Assembly: GCF_008704715.1 (NCBI RefSeq)
Contig: NZ_CP023689.1
Coordinates: forward strand, 8,060,001 to 8,124,000
Source of the DNA: Streptomyces chartreusis
GTDB lineage: Bacteria > Actinomycetota > Actinomycetes > Streptomycetales > Streptomycetaceae
DNA length: 64,000 nt
Reading direction: 5' to 3'
A program made the translations under genes and the position numbers. A model generated the notes under the pieces. It was not told the DNA's origin and ran no database searches. It saw only the letters and a program-made list of their open reading frames with translations. Numbering within the stretch: position 1 is the first letter of the stretch; the number at the start of each line of letters is the position of its first letter. Shown here in pieces: positions 20,018 through 27,822 of the stretch.

Positions 20018-21202
20018 TTGAGCAGGTTGCGCTGGCTGACCGCGGGGGAGTCCCACGGTCCCGCACTCGTGGCGACGCTGGAGGGTCTTCCCGCCGGCGT
20101 GCCGATCACCACGGAGATGGTGGCGGACCACCTGGCCCGGCGCCGGCTCGGTTATGGACGCGGTGCGCGGATGAAGTTCGAGCGCGACGAGATCACCTTC
20201 ATCGGCGGCGTCCGGCACGGCCTCACCCTCGGCTCCCCGGTGGCGATCATGGTGGGCAACACCGAGTGGCCCAAGTGGGACCAGGTCATGGCGGCCGACC
20301 CGGTCGACCCGGAGATCCTCGCCGGCCTCGCCCGCAACGCCCCGCTGACCCGCCCGCGCCCCGGCCACGCCGACCTCGCGGGCATGCAGAAGTACGGCTT
20401 CGACGAGGCCCGGCCGATCCTGGAGCGCGCCTCCGCGCGTGAGACCGCGGCCCGTGTCGCCCTCGGCGCCGTCGCCCGGTCGTACCTGAAGGAGACGGCC
20501 GGCATCGAGATCGTCAGCCACGTCGTCGAGCTGTGCTCCGTGAAGGCCCCGCAGGGTGTGTACCCCACGCCGGCCGACGTCGAGAAGCTGGACGCCGACC
20601 CGCTGCGCTGCCTCGACGCGGACACCTCGAAGGCGATGGTCGCGGAGGTCGACCAGGCCCACAAGGACGGCGACACCCTCGGCGGTGTGGTCGAGGTGCT
20701 CGCCTACGGCGTCCCCGTGGGCCTCGGCTCGCACGTGCACTGGGACCGCAAGCTCGACGCCCGTCTCGCCGGCGCCCTCATGGGCATCCAGGCGATCAAG
20801 GGCGTCGAACTCGGCGACGGCTTCGAGCTGGCCCGGGTGCCGGGTTCCAAGGCGCACGACGAGATCGTGAACACGCCGGAGGGCATCCGGCGCGTGTCCG
20901 GCCGCGCCGGCGGCACCGAGGGCGGCCTCAGCACCGGCGAGCTGCTGCGGGTGCGCGCCGCGATGAAGCCGATCGCGACCGTGCCGCGGGCCCTGCAGAC
21001 GGTCGACGTCACGACCGGTGAGGCCACGCAGGCCCACCACCAGCGCTCCGACGTCTCCGCGGTCCCGGCCGCCGGCATCGTCGCCGAGGCCATGGTGGCG
21101 CTCGTCCTCGCGGACGCGGTCGCGGAGAAGTTCGGCGGCGACTCGGTGACCGAGACCCGCCGCAACGTCGTGTCGTACCTCGACAACCTCGCGATCCGAT
21201 GA
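20018..21202 (+). CDS. aroC: Chorismate synthase
   Basis: Converts EPSP to chorismate, FMN-dependent. 394 residues. The three family signatures are visible: GESHGPALVATLEGLPAG at the N-terminus, GRASARETAARVALG-like ERASARETAARVALGAVA, and KAQ/RSDVSAVPAAG at the C-terminus. TTG start with GAGGAG 5 nt upstream. The end overlaps aroK as ATGA. Confidence 0.96.
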   Translation: MSRLRWLTAGESHGPALVATLEGLPAGVPITTEMVADHLARRRLGYGRGARMKFERDEITFIGGVRHGLTLGSPVAIMVGNTEWPKWDQVMAADPVDPEILAGLARNAPLTRPRPGHADLAGMQKYGFDEARPILERASARETAARVALGAVARSYLKETAGIEIVSHVVELCSVKAPQGVYPTPADVEKLDADPLRCLDADTSKAMVAEVDQAHKDGDTLGGVVEVLAYGVPVGLGSHVHWDRKLDARLAGALMGIQAIKGVELGDGFELARVPGSKAHDEIVNTPEGIRRVSGRAGGTEGGLSTGELLRVRAAMKPIATVPRALQTVDVTTGEATQAHHQRSDVSAVPAAGIVAEAMVALVLADAVAEKFGGDSVTETRRNVVSYLDNLAIR

Positions 21203-21717
21203 GCGCAGCGCCTGTGGTGGTGCTGATCGGGCCGATGGGCGTGGGCAAGTCCACGGTCGGACAGCTGCTCGCCGAGCGCCTCGGCGTGGGCTACCGGGAC
21301 ACCGACGACGACATCGTGGCCGAGCAGGGCCGGACCATCGCGGAGATCTTCGTCGACGAGGGCGAGCCGGTCTTCCGCGCGATCGAGAAGCAGGCCGTGC
21401 AGCGGGCGCTGACCGGGCACGACGGCGTTCTGGCGCTGGGCGGCGGCTCGATCCTGGACGAGGACACGCGCGCGCTGCTGCTCGGGCAGCGGGTCGTCTA
21501 CCTCTCGATGGACGTCGAGGAGGCGGTCAAGCGCACCGGCCTGAACGCCGCCCGCCCCCTGCTCGCGGTCAATCCGCGCAAGCAGTGGCGCGAGCTGATG
21601 GAGGCCCGCCGCCATCTGTACGAGGGGGTGGCCACGGTGGTCGTGACCACCGACGGCCGTACGCCCGAAGAGGTGACTCAAGCCGCCCTGGACGCACTGG
21701 AGTTGAAGGACGCATGA
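21199..21717 (+). CDS. aroK: Shikimate kinase
   Basis: Phosphorylates shikimate at the 3-OH with ATP. 172 residues with Walker A GPMGVGKST, the DTDDDI motif that binds shikimate and metal, the conserved GGGSI and the lid region GLNAARPLL. Translationally coupled to aroC and aroB by 4-base overlaps on both sides. Confidence 0.95.
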   Translation: MSAAPVVVLIGPMGVGKSTVGQLLAERLGVGYRDTDDDIVAEQGRTIAEIFVDEGEPVFRAIEKQAVQRALTGHDGVLALGGGSILDEDTRALLLGQRVVYLSMDVEEAVKRTGLNAARPLLAVNPRKQWRELMEARRHLYEGVATVVVTTDGRTPEEVTQAALDALELKDA

Positions 21718-22805
21718 CTGAGGCAGTGACGCGGATCCAGGTCGGCGGTACCGCGGGCAGCGAGCCGTACGAGGTCCTGGTGGGCCGTCAGCTCCTGGGT
21801 GAGCTGGGCGGGCTGGTCGGGGCGCGGGCCAAGCGCGTGGCCGTGATCCACCCGGAGGCGCTGGCCGAGACCGGCGAGGCGCTGCGGGCCGATCTGGCCG
21901 AGCAGGGCTTCGAGGCGGTCGCCATCCAGGTGCCGAACGCCGAGGAGGCCAAGACCGCCGAGGTCGCGGCGTATTGCTGGAAGGCGCTCGGGCAGTCCGG
22001 GTTCACCCGCTCCGACGTGATCGTGGGCGTCGGCGGCGGCGCGACCACCGACCTCGCCGGGTTCGTGGCCGCGACCTGGCTGCGCGGGGTGCGCTGGATC
22101 GCGGTCCCGACCACCGTGCTGGCCATGGTGGACGCGGCAGTCGGCGGCAAGACCGGCATCAACACCGCCGAGGGCAAGAACCTCGTGGGCGCCTTCCACC
22201 CACCGGCCGGAGTGCTGTGCGACCTGGCCGCGCTGGACTCCCTGCCCGTCAACGACTACGTCTCCGGTCTCGCGGAGATCATCAAGGCCGGTTTCATCGC
22301 CGACCCGGCGATCCTGGAGCTGATCGAGGCCGACCCCGAGGCCGCGCGCACCCCGGCCGGCCCGCACACCGCGGAGCTGATCGAGCGCTCGATCCGGGTC
22401 AAGGCCGAGGTCGTCTCGTCGGACCTGAAGGAGTCGGGCCTGCGGGAGATCCTCAACTACGGCCACACGCTCGGCCACGCGATCGAGAAGAACGAGCGCT
22501 ACAAGTGGCGGCACGGCGCCGCGGTGGCCGTCGGCATGCACTTCGCCGCCGAACTGGGCCGTCTCGCCGGGCGGTTGGACGACGCGACGGCGGACCGGCA
22601 CCGCACGATCCTCGAATCGGTCGGCCTGCCGCTCACCTACCGCTACGACCAGTGGCCCAAGCTGCTCCAGACGATGAAGGTCGACAAGAAGTCCCGCGGC
22701 GACCTGCTGCGCTTCATCGTCCTGGACGGCCTGGCCAAGCCCACCGTCCTGGAGGGACCGGACCCGGCCGTGCTGCTCGCCGCGTACGGCGAAGTCGGCC
22801 AGTAA
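21714..22805 (+). CDS. aroB: 3-Dehydroquinate synthase
   Basis: Second step of the shikimate pathway (DAHP to dehydroquinate), NAD and divalent-metal dependent. 363 residues from ATG 21714. Visible are the NAD-binding GVGGGATTDLAGFVAATWLRG, VDAAVGGKTGIN, and metal ligands in NYGHTLGHAIE and RHGAAVAVGM. The ATGA overlap with aroK sets the start; a longer in-frame extension lies inside aroK and is rejected. Confidence 0.95.
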   Translation: MTEAVTRIQVGGTAGSEPYEVLVGRQLLGELGGLVGARAKRVAVIHPEALAETGEALRADLAEQGFEAVAIQVPNAEEAKTAEVAAYCWKALGQSGFTRSDVIVGVGGGATTDLAGFVAATWLRGVRWIAVPTTVLAMVDAAVGGKTGINTAEGKNLVGAFHPPAGVLCDLAALDSLPVNDYVSGLAEIIKAGFIADPAILELIEADPEAARTPAGPHTAELIERSIRVKAEVVSSDLKESGLREILNYGHTLGHAIEKNERYKWRHGAAVAVGMHFAAELGRLAGRLDDATADRHRTILESVGLPLTYRYDQWPKLLQTMKVDKKSRGDLLRFIVLDGLAKPTVLEGPDPAVLLAAYGEVGQ

Positions 22806-22973
22806 GTCCACCGAATCACCGTTCCGTCCGATTCGCCTGTGGCGATGGGCACTTCAGACCGCCACCGGCCGTTCACCAAACGGCGGCCGGGGGCGGTACC
22901 GTTCGGTAGCAGGCGGGCCGCGTGCCCGCTGCCAGCGCCAATGGCCATGGAAGACGAGACGGAGTGGCACCGG

Positions 22974-23912
22974 ATGCAGCATGCAGTGGGTTCTCCGCTG
23001 CCGCCGCCCCATCAGTCGGGGCACGGGTGGACGCCGGCCGCACACGACCCGGGTGCGCATCACCCGGGCGGGCACCCGGGACCCGCCGCGCACCAGGGTC
23101 AGGTCCCGCATCAGGGGCCTGCCGCGCATCAGGGGCCTGCTCCCCACCAGGGTTCCGCCCCGCACCAGGGATCCGCGCCGGTGCCTCCGCCGCCCCCGGC
23201 GCCGGGTTTCGCACCTCCCGGACCGGTCCCGCACACGCCCCACCACGTCCAGGCCCCGCAGGCCCCCGAGACCACCGGCCATGTACCGCTGCCGCCCGGC
23301 GGCCCCGTCGGCATGCCGAGCGCCCCGCCCGCCGCCGCGGTGCCCGACGCGTCGACCACGACCATCGCGGTGCTGCTCATCGGCCCGGCAGGGGCCGGTA
23401 AGACGAGCGTCGCCAAGTACTGGGCGGACCACCGCCGGGTCCCCACGGCCCACATCAGCCTCGACGACGTGCGCGAATGGGTCCGCTCGGGCTTCGCCGA
23501 CCCGCAGTCCGGGTGGAACGACAACTCCGAGGCCCAGTACCGCCTGGCCCGCCGCACCTGCGGCTTCGCCGCGCGGAACTTCCTGGCCAACGGCATCTCG
23601 TGCATCCTCGACGACGCGGTCTTCCCCGACCGCCCGGTGGTCGGCCTCGGCGGCTGGAAGCGCCACGTCGGTCCGGGGCTGCTGCCGGTCGTGCTGCTGC
23701 CCGGCCTGGAGATCGTCCTGGAGCGCAACGCGGAACGCGCGGGCAACCGCCGCCTCACCGACGAGGAGGTCGCCCGGATCCACGGCCGCATGGCGGGCTG
23801 GTACGGCTCGGGGCTGCCGATCATCGACAACTCCCAGCTCGACGTCCCGCAGACGGCCCGGGTCCTGGACGACGTACTGGCCCGCTCGATCGCGAGCCCG
23901 CCGAGCTGGTAG
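22974..23912 (+). CDS. P-loop (AAA/kinase-like) protein with Pro/His-rich repeat tail
   Basis: 312 residues from ATG 22974, with GGAG 9 nt upstream; several earlier in-frame starts lack a binding site. The first 125 residues are low complexity (His, Pro, Gly, Gln) and contain five six-residue HQGxxP/A units. The C-terminal part is a small P-loop domain: Walker A GPAGAGKTS (137-145), SLDDVREWVRSG, ILDDAVFPDRP and VLERNAERAGNRRLTDEEV, resembling polynucleotide- or gluconate-kinase-like phosphotransferases. The substrate is unknown. A repeat element follows the stop. Confidence 0.78.
   Translation: MQHAVGSPLPPPHQSGHGWTPAAHDPGAHHPGGHPGPAAHQGQVPHQGPAAHQGPAPHQGSAPHQGSAPVPPPPPAPGFAPPGPVPHTPHHVQAPQAPETTGHVPLPPGGPVGMPSAPPAAAVPDASTTTIAVLLIGPAGAGKTSVAKYWADHRRVPTAHISLDDVREWVRSGFADPQSGWNDNSEAQYRLARRTCGFAARNFLANGISCILDDAVFPDRPVVGLGGWKRHVGPGLLPVVLLPGLEIVLERNAERAGNRRLTDEEVARIHGRMAGWYGSGLPIIDNSQLDVPQTARVLDDVLARSIASPPSW
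23091..23180 (+). repeat. Five 18-bp coding tandem repeats (HQGxxx)
   Basis: Five consecutive 18-bp units, each beginning CACCAGGG or CATCAGGG, encode HQGQVP, HQGPAA, HQGPAP, HQGSAP and HQGSAP. The phase is exact over 90 bp, as expected from slippage or unequal exchange. Confidence 0.85.
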
Positions 23913-23935
23913 CCAACGCGATCGGGCCGACCTGA

Positions 23936-23955
23936 AGGGGCGCGGGGAACTGCGC
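23936..23955 (-). repeat. Copy 1 of a dispersed 20-nt element (single arm)
   Basis: Reverse complement of GCGCAGTTCCCCGCGCCCCT, identical to copies at 53872, 53919 and 56153. It lies 24 nt after a stop codon. Confidence 0.85.
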
Positions 23956-24065
23956 GAGCAACCCCCACCCACGCGCACACGGCACCCGGCCTCAGGTGGC
24001 ACCCCCTCGTCCGAACGGCTCCCTCCCAACCGGCACAAACCGGACGAGCCTCCTACGCTCGTGTC

Positions 24066-25172
24066 ATGTCAGAGGTGTACGCCGCCCGCCGAACCCGCCT
24101 ACGGGAACGCTGCCAAGCCAGCGGCAGCGCCTCCGCGCTGATCTCCCGTCCCGCGAACGTCCGCTACCTCGCGGGCGCCGCCCCGCAGGACTCCGTGCTG
24201 CTCATCGGCAAGAACGAGGACCTGCTCGTGTGCGTCGGCCCACCCGGCGACCGCCCCGCCGAGGGCCGCCCCGACGAGGCCCTGCGGACACACATCCTTC
24301 CCGGCGCCGGCGGTGACCCCGCGGTCGCCGCTGCCGACCTCGCCGCCGGACAGGGCGGCGACTCCCTCGCCGTGGAGGAACATCACCTCACCGTCGCCCG
24401 GCACCGGGCGATGCGCTCCGTCGTGCCCCGGCTGCGCCTGACCGACCTCGGCGGCGCGGTCGAACAGCTCCGCGTCGTGAAGGACGAGGAGGAGATCTCC
24501 TGCCTGCGCATCGGCGCCGAGATCGCCGACCAGGCCCTCGGTGAGCTCCTCGAATCCATCCTCGTCGGCCGCACCGAGCGCCATCTCGCCCTCGAACTCG
24601 AACGCCGCCTCGTCGATCACGGCGCCGACGGCCCCGCCTTCCCGACCGCCGTCGCCACCGGCCCGAACTCCGGCAGACGCGCGCACCGGCCCACCGACCG
24701 CCGGGTCGAGGAGGGCGATTTCCTCTCCGTCTGCCTGGGGGCGACGTACCGCGGCTACCGCTGCGAGATCGGCCGTACCTTCGTCATCGGTACGTCCCCT
24801 GCCGACTGGCAGATCGATCTGTACGACCTGGTCTTCGCAGCCCAGCGGGCCGGACGGGAGATGCTGGCACCCGGCGCCGCCTACCGTGACGTGGACCGTG
24901 CGGCGCGCCAGGTGCTGGACTCCGCGGGGTACGCGGAGGGCCTTCCGTCGCTGACGGGGCACGGTGTGGGACTCGAAATCGACGAGGACCCGCAGTTGGC
25001 TCCCGCGGCCATGGGTAAACTGGACGCTTGCGTGCCGGTCACCGTCGAACCGGGGGTCCACCTCCCGGGCCGGGGCGGCGTCCGGATCGATGACACGCTC
25101 GTCGTCCGCCCCGAGGCGGACGGCGGACCCGAGCTACTCACCATCACGACCAAGGAGCTGCTCGCGCTGTAG
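24066..25172 (+). CDS. M24-family (Xaa-Pro peptidase-like) protein with altered metal ligands
   Basis: 368 residues: an N-terminal creatinase-type domain (about 1-135) and a C-terminal pita-bread domain. The family normally binds two metals through Asp, Asp, His, Glu, Glu. Here the first Asp position reads VCLGA (Cys), the second reads CEIGRTF (Glu), the His is kept in TGHGVGLE, one Glu is kept in TVEPG and the last is Asp in VRIDDT. It may therefore bind metal differently or be inactive as a peptidase. ATG start; it precedes efp, a common place for pepQ-like genes. Confidence 0.85.
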   Translation: MSEVYAARRTRLRERCQASGSASALISRPANVRYLAGAAPQDSVLLIGKNEDLLVCVGPPGDRPAEGRPDEALRTHILPGAGGDPAVAAADLAAGQGGDSLAVEEHHLTVARHRAMRSVVPRLRLTDLGGAVEQLRVVKDEEEISCLRIGAEIADQALGELLESILVGRTERHLALELERRLVDHGADGPAFPTAVATGPNSGRRAHRPTDRRVEEGDFLSVCLGATYRGYRCEIGRTFVIGTSPADWQIDLYDLVFAAQRAGREMLAPGAAYRDVDRAARQVLDSAGYAEGLPSLTGHGVGLEIDEDPQLAPAAMGKLDACVPVTVEPGVHLPGRGGVRIDDTLVVRPEADGGPELLTITTKELLAL

Positions 25173-25221
25173 GAGTGCGTGCGCCGGGGTCGTCCACGTC
25201 AGTCCAGGAGATTCCGCAACC

Positions 25222-25788
25222 GTGGCTTCCACGAACGACCTCAAGAACGGCATGGTGCTCAAGCTCGACGGCGGCCAGCTGTGGTCCGTCGTCGAGTTCC
25301 AGCACGTCAAGCCCGGCAAGGGCCCGGCCTTCGTGCGCACCAAGCTCAAGAACGTGCTCTCCGGGAAGGTCGTCGACAAGACCTTCAACGCCGGCGTGAA
25401 GGTCGAGACGGCCACCGTCGACAAGCGCGACATGCAGTTCTCGTACATGGACGGCGAGTACTTCGTCTTCATGGACATGGAGACCTACGACCAGCTCATG
25501 GTCGACCGGAAGGCCGTCGGCGACGCCGCGAACTTCCTGATCGAGGGCTTCATGGCCACCGTCGCCCAGCACGAGGGCGAGGTGCTCTTCGTCGAGCTGC
25601 CGGCCGCCGTCGAGCTGGTCATCCAGGAGACCGAGCCGGGCGTCCAGGGCGACCGCTCCACCGGTGGCACCAAGCCCGCCACCCTGGAGACCGGCCACCA
25701 GATCAACGTCCCGCTCTTCATCACCACCGGTGAGAAGATCAAGGTCGACACCCGCACGAGCGACTACCTCGGCCGGGTGAACAGCTAA
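25222..25788 (+). CDS. efp: Translation elongation factor P
   Basis: 188 residues of the three-domain EF-P fold, which relieves ribosome stalling at polyproline. The lysine at the tip of the domain I loop is K33 in PGKGP, flanked by prolines at 31 and 35, the arrangement reported for actinobacterial EF-Ps that work without lysine modification. No epmA/efpm-type modification gene is nearby. GTG 25222 is preceded by CAGGAG; the longer frame runs through the upstream gene in another frame and is rejected. Confidence 0.96.
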   Translation: MASTNDLKNGMVLKLDGGQLWSVVEFQHVKPGKGPAFVRTKLKNVLSGKVVDKTFNAGVKVETATVDKRDMQFSYMDGEYFVFMDMETYDQLMVDRKAVGDAANFLIEGFMATVAQHEGEVLFVELPAAVELVIQETEPGVQGDRSTGGTKPATLETGHQINVPLFITTGEKIKVDTRTSDYLGRVNS

Positions 25789-25789
25789 A

Positions 25790-26224
25790 TTGGCTGCCCG
25801 CAACACGGCCCGCAAGCGCGCCTTCCAGATCCTCTTCGAGGGTGACCAGCGCGGAGCGGACGTCCTGACGGTCCTCGCGGACTGGATCCGGCTCTCCCGG
25901 ACCGACACCCGGCAGCCGCCGGTCAGCGAGTACACGATGCAGCTCGTCGAGGGCTACGCGCAGCACGCGAGGCGCATCGACGAACTGATCGCGCAGTACG
26001 CCGTCGGCTGGACGCTGGACCGGATGCCGGTCGTGGACCGCAACATCCTCCGCCTCGGCGCGTACGAGCTGATCTGGGTCGACGAGACCCCGGACGCCGT
26101 CGTGCTGGACGAGATGGTGCAGCTGGCGAAGGAGTTCTCCACGGACGAGTCGCCCTCGTTCGTCAACGGCCTCCTCGGCCGTTTCAAGGACCTCAAGCCC
26201 TCGCTGCGCCGCGAAGAGGCGTAA
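25790..26224 (+). CDS. nusB: Transcription antitermination factor NusB
   Basis: 144 residues, all-helical NusB fold, with ARNTARKRAFQILFE at the N-terminus and VDRNILRLGAYELIW plus KEFSTDESPSFVNGLLGRF at the C-terminus. It joins NusE/S10 in rRNA antitermination. TTG start one base after the efp stop, so reinitiation from efp is likely. A 22-bp perfect hairpin ends the unit. Confidence 0.93.
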   Translation: MAARNTARKRAFQILFEGDQRGADVLTVLADWIRLSRTDTRQPPVSEYTMQLVEGYAQHARRIDELIAQYAVGWTLDRMPVVDRNILRLGAYELIWVDETPDAVVLDEMVQLAKEFSTDESPSFVNGLLGRFKDLKPSLRREEA

Positions 26225-26233
26225 GGGCTCGAC

Positions 26234-26283
26234 GAAGACGCGGGAGGGCCCGCAGCGGATGCTGCGGGCCCTCCCGCGTCTTC
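26234..26283 (+). terminator. nusB terminator
   Basis: A perfect 22-bp stem (26234-26255 with 26262-26283) closed by a six-base loop starts 10 nt after the nusB stop. It is the longest perfect hairpin I found in the window. Confidence 0.9.
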
Positions 26284-26317
26284 TTGTGCCTTCCGAGGTC
26301 CTCAAGGCGGCAGAACG

Positions 26318-26362
26318 CCGCCGGGGTGGCCGCAACCCAATCGGTTTCGGCCACCCCGGCGG
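26318..26362 (-). terminator. bldD terminator
   Basis: CCGCCGGGGTGGCC (26318-26331) pairs perfectly with 26349-26362. It lies 27 nt beyond the bldD stop on the minus strand and faces the nusB terminator. Confidence 0.75.
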
Positions 26363-26388
26363 TACGTTTCTGCTCAGGCGTGGAGGGC

Positions 26389-26892
26389 TCAGCCCTCGTC
26401 GGCGTGGGAGACCGCGCGGCGCGCGTCCGCGTCCAGCACGCCCCAGCTGATCAGCTGCTCGGTGAGGACCGAGGGGGACTGGTCGTAGATGACGGCGAGT
26501 GTGCGCAGGTCGTCCTGGCGGATCGAGAGCACCTTGCCGTTGTAGTCACCGCGCTGCGACTGGATGGTCGCGGCATAGCGCTGCAGCGGACCCGCCTTCT
26601 CGGCCGGCACATGAGCCAGCCGCTCCAGGTCCAGGACCAGCTTCGGCGGCGGCTCGGCGGCCCCGCCCGGCGTGGTGCCCGGCAGCAGCTCCTGAACCGG
26701 AACGCCGTAGAAATCCGCCAACTCGGCGAGGCGCTGCACGGTCACGGCGCGGTCACCGCGCTCGTACGAACCGACCACGACGGCCTTCCAGCGTCCCTGG
26801 GACTTCTCCTCGACACCGTGGAGGGAAAGGCCCTGCTGGGTGCGGATGGCCCGGAGTTTGGCCCCGAGCTGTTTGGCGTATTCGCTGGACAT
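26389..26892 (-). CDS. bldD: Developmental master regulator BldD
   Basis: 167 residues. The N-terminal helix-turn-helix (about 1-70, with GSYERGDRAVTVQRLAELADFYGV) binds operators of sporulation genes; the C-terminal domain binds a c-di-GMP tetramer. The ligand motif RxD-X8-RxxD is intact: R114-G-D116 and R125-Q-D-D128. BldD represses developmental genes during vegetative growth in Streptomyces (SCO1489 in S. coelicolor). ATG 26892 on the minus strand. Its promoter carries a palindrome over the -10, consistent with the known autoregulation. Confidence 0.97.
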   Translation of the reverse strand: MSSEYAKQLGAKLRAIRTQQGLSLHGVEEKSQGRWKAVVVGSYERGDRAVTVQRLAELADFYGVPVQELLPGTTPGGAAEPPPKLVLDLERLAHVPAEKAGPLQRYAATIQSQRGDYNGKVLSIRQDDLRTLAVIYDQSPSVLTEQLISWGVLDADARRAVSHADEG

Positions 26893-26950
26893 ATAGCTCC
26901 CCGGACACTGTGTCGACGCGGTCTGGCTTGGGTTCCATGCCGCGCGGTTG

Positions 26951-26993
26951 GTAACTCACTGTGAGGTTACGCAGCGTTACTCTGGCCCGTCAA
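26951..26993 (-). promoter_or_regulatory. bldD promoter with overlapping palindromic operator
   Basis: On the minus strand TTGACG (26993-26988) is followed after an 18-nt spacer by TAACCT (26969-26964). The imperfect palindrome GTAACTCACTGTGAGGTTAC (26951-26970) covers the -10 and the likely start point. It contains AGTGAG and CTCAC half-sites like those bound by BldD, so it is probably the autoregulatory site. Confidence 0.65.
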
Positions 26994-27107
26994 GCCGAAT
27001 GGTCCACACCGACGCTTCCGTGCTATCGGTGGCCGATTGGGCCAAGGGGGTGATGAGGCGCCCTCCGGCGGCCTGCTAACGTGTATGGCGCAAACCAGAC
27101 GTCCTTT

Positions 27108-27142
27108 AAGGTCCGTCCCGTGAGGCGGAGAAGGAGGTCCTT
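27108..27142 (+). promoter_or_regulatory. PyrR-binding-loop-like hairpin over the pyrR ribosome binding site
   Basis: AAGGTCC (27108-27114) pairs with GGTCCTT (27136-27142), with one T-T mismatch, and encloses TCCCGTGAGGCGGAGAAGG, close to the conserved loop recognised by PyrR. The Shine-Dalgarno AAGGAGG (27131-27137) lies in the hairpin's 3' side, 10 nt before ATG 27148. No terminator-antiterminator pair is visible, so control is likely translational. A possible -10 box TAACGT is at 27077-27082. Confidence 0.65.
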
Positions 27143-27147
27143 TTCGT

Positions 27148-27720
27148 ATGGACAGGCAGCAGGACACGCAAGCGTCCGACGCCAGGCCCGTTCTCGAAGG
27201 CCCTGACATCGCGCGGGTGTTGACCCGCATCGCCCACGAGATCGTCGAGCGCGCCAAGGGCGCCGACGACGTGGTGCTCCTCGGGATTCCCACCCGAGGC
27301 GTCTTCCTCGCCCAGCGGCTCGCCGCCAAGCTCGAGGAGATCACCGAGCGCAAGATGCCGGTCGGCTCGCTCGACATCACGATGTACCGCGACGACCTGC
27401 GCATGCACCCGCCGCGTGCGCTCGCCCGCACCGAGATCCCCGGTGACGGCATCGACGGCCGCCTCGTCATCCTCGTCGACGACGTCCTGTTCTCCGGCCG
27501 CACCATCCGCGCCGCGCTCGACGCCCTGAACGACATCGGCCGTCCGCGCGCGGTCCAGCTCGCGGTCCTCGTCGACCGGGGCCACCGCGAACTGCCCATC
27601 CGCGCCGACTACGTCGGCAAGAACATCCCCACGTCGCTGCGGGAGACGGTCAAGGTCCAGCTCGCCGAGGAGGACGGTCGCGACACCGTGCTGCTCGGTG
27701 CCAAGCAGACCTCCCAGTAG
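27148..27720 (+). CDS. pyrR: Pyrimidine operon regulator PyrR
   Basis: 190 residues of the phosphoribosyltransferase fold with the PRPP loop VILVDDVLFSGRTIRAALDAL. The family binds UMP and pyr mRNA and has weak uracil phosphoribosyltransferase activity. First gene of the pyr operon and preceded by a hairpin resembling a PyrR site, so it probably represses its own operon. The start ATG 27148 has a strong AAGGAGG. Confidence 0.95.
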   Translation: MDRQQDTQASDARPVLEGPDIARVLTRIAHEIVERAKGADDVVLLGIPTRGVFLAQRLAAKLEEITERKMPVGSLDITMYRDDLRMHPPRALARTEIPGDGIDGRLVILVDDVLFSGRTIRAALDALNDIGRPRAVQLAVLVDRGHRELPIRADYVGKNIPTSLRETVKVQLAEEDGRDTVLLGAKQTSQ

Positions 27721-27822
27721 CGCCTGAGGCGTACGCCGCTGTCGTACGTCCGCTCAGTGCGCCCTCGCGCGCACCCGTCTGCCCTGATTCTCCCGATTGA
27801 ACTGCCTTACGGAGCCTGACAG

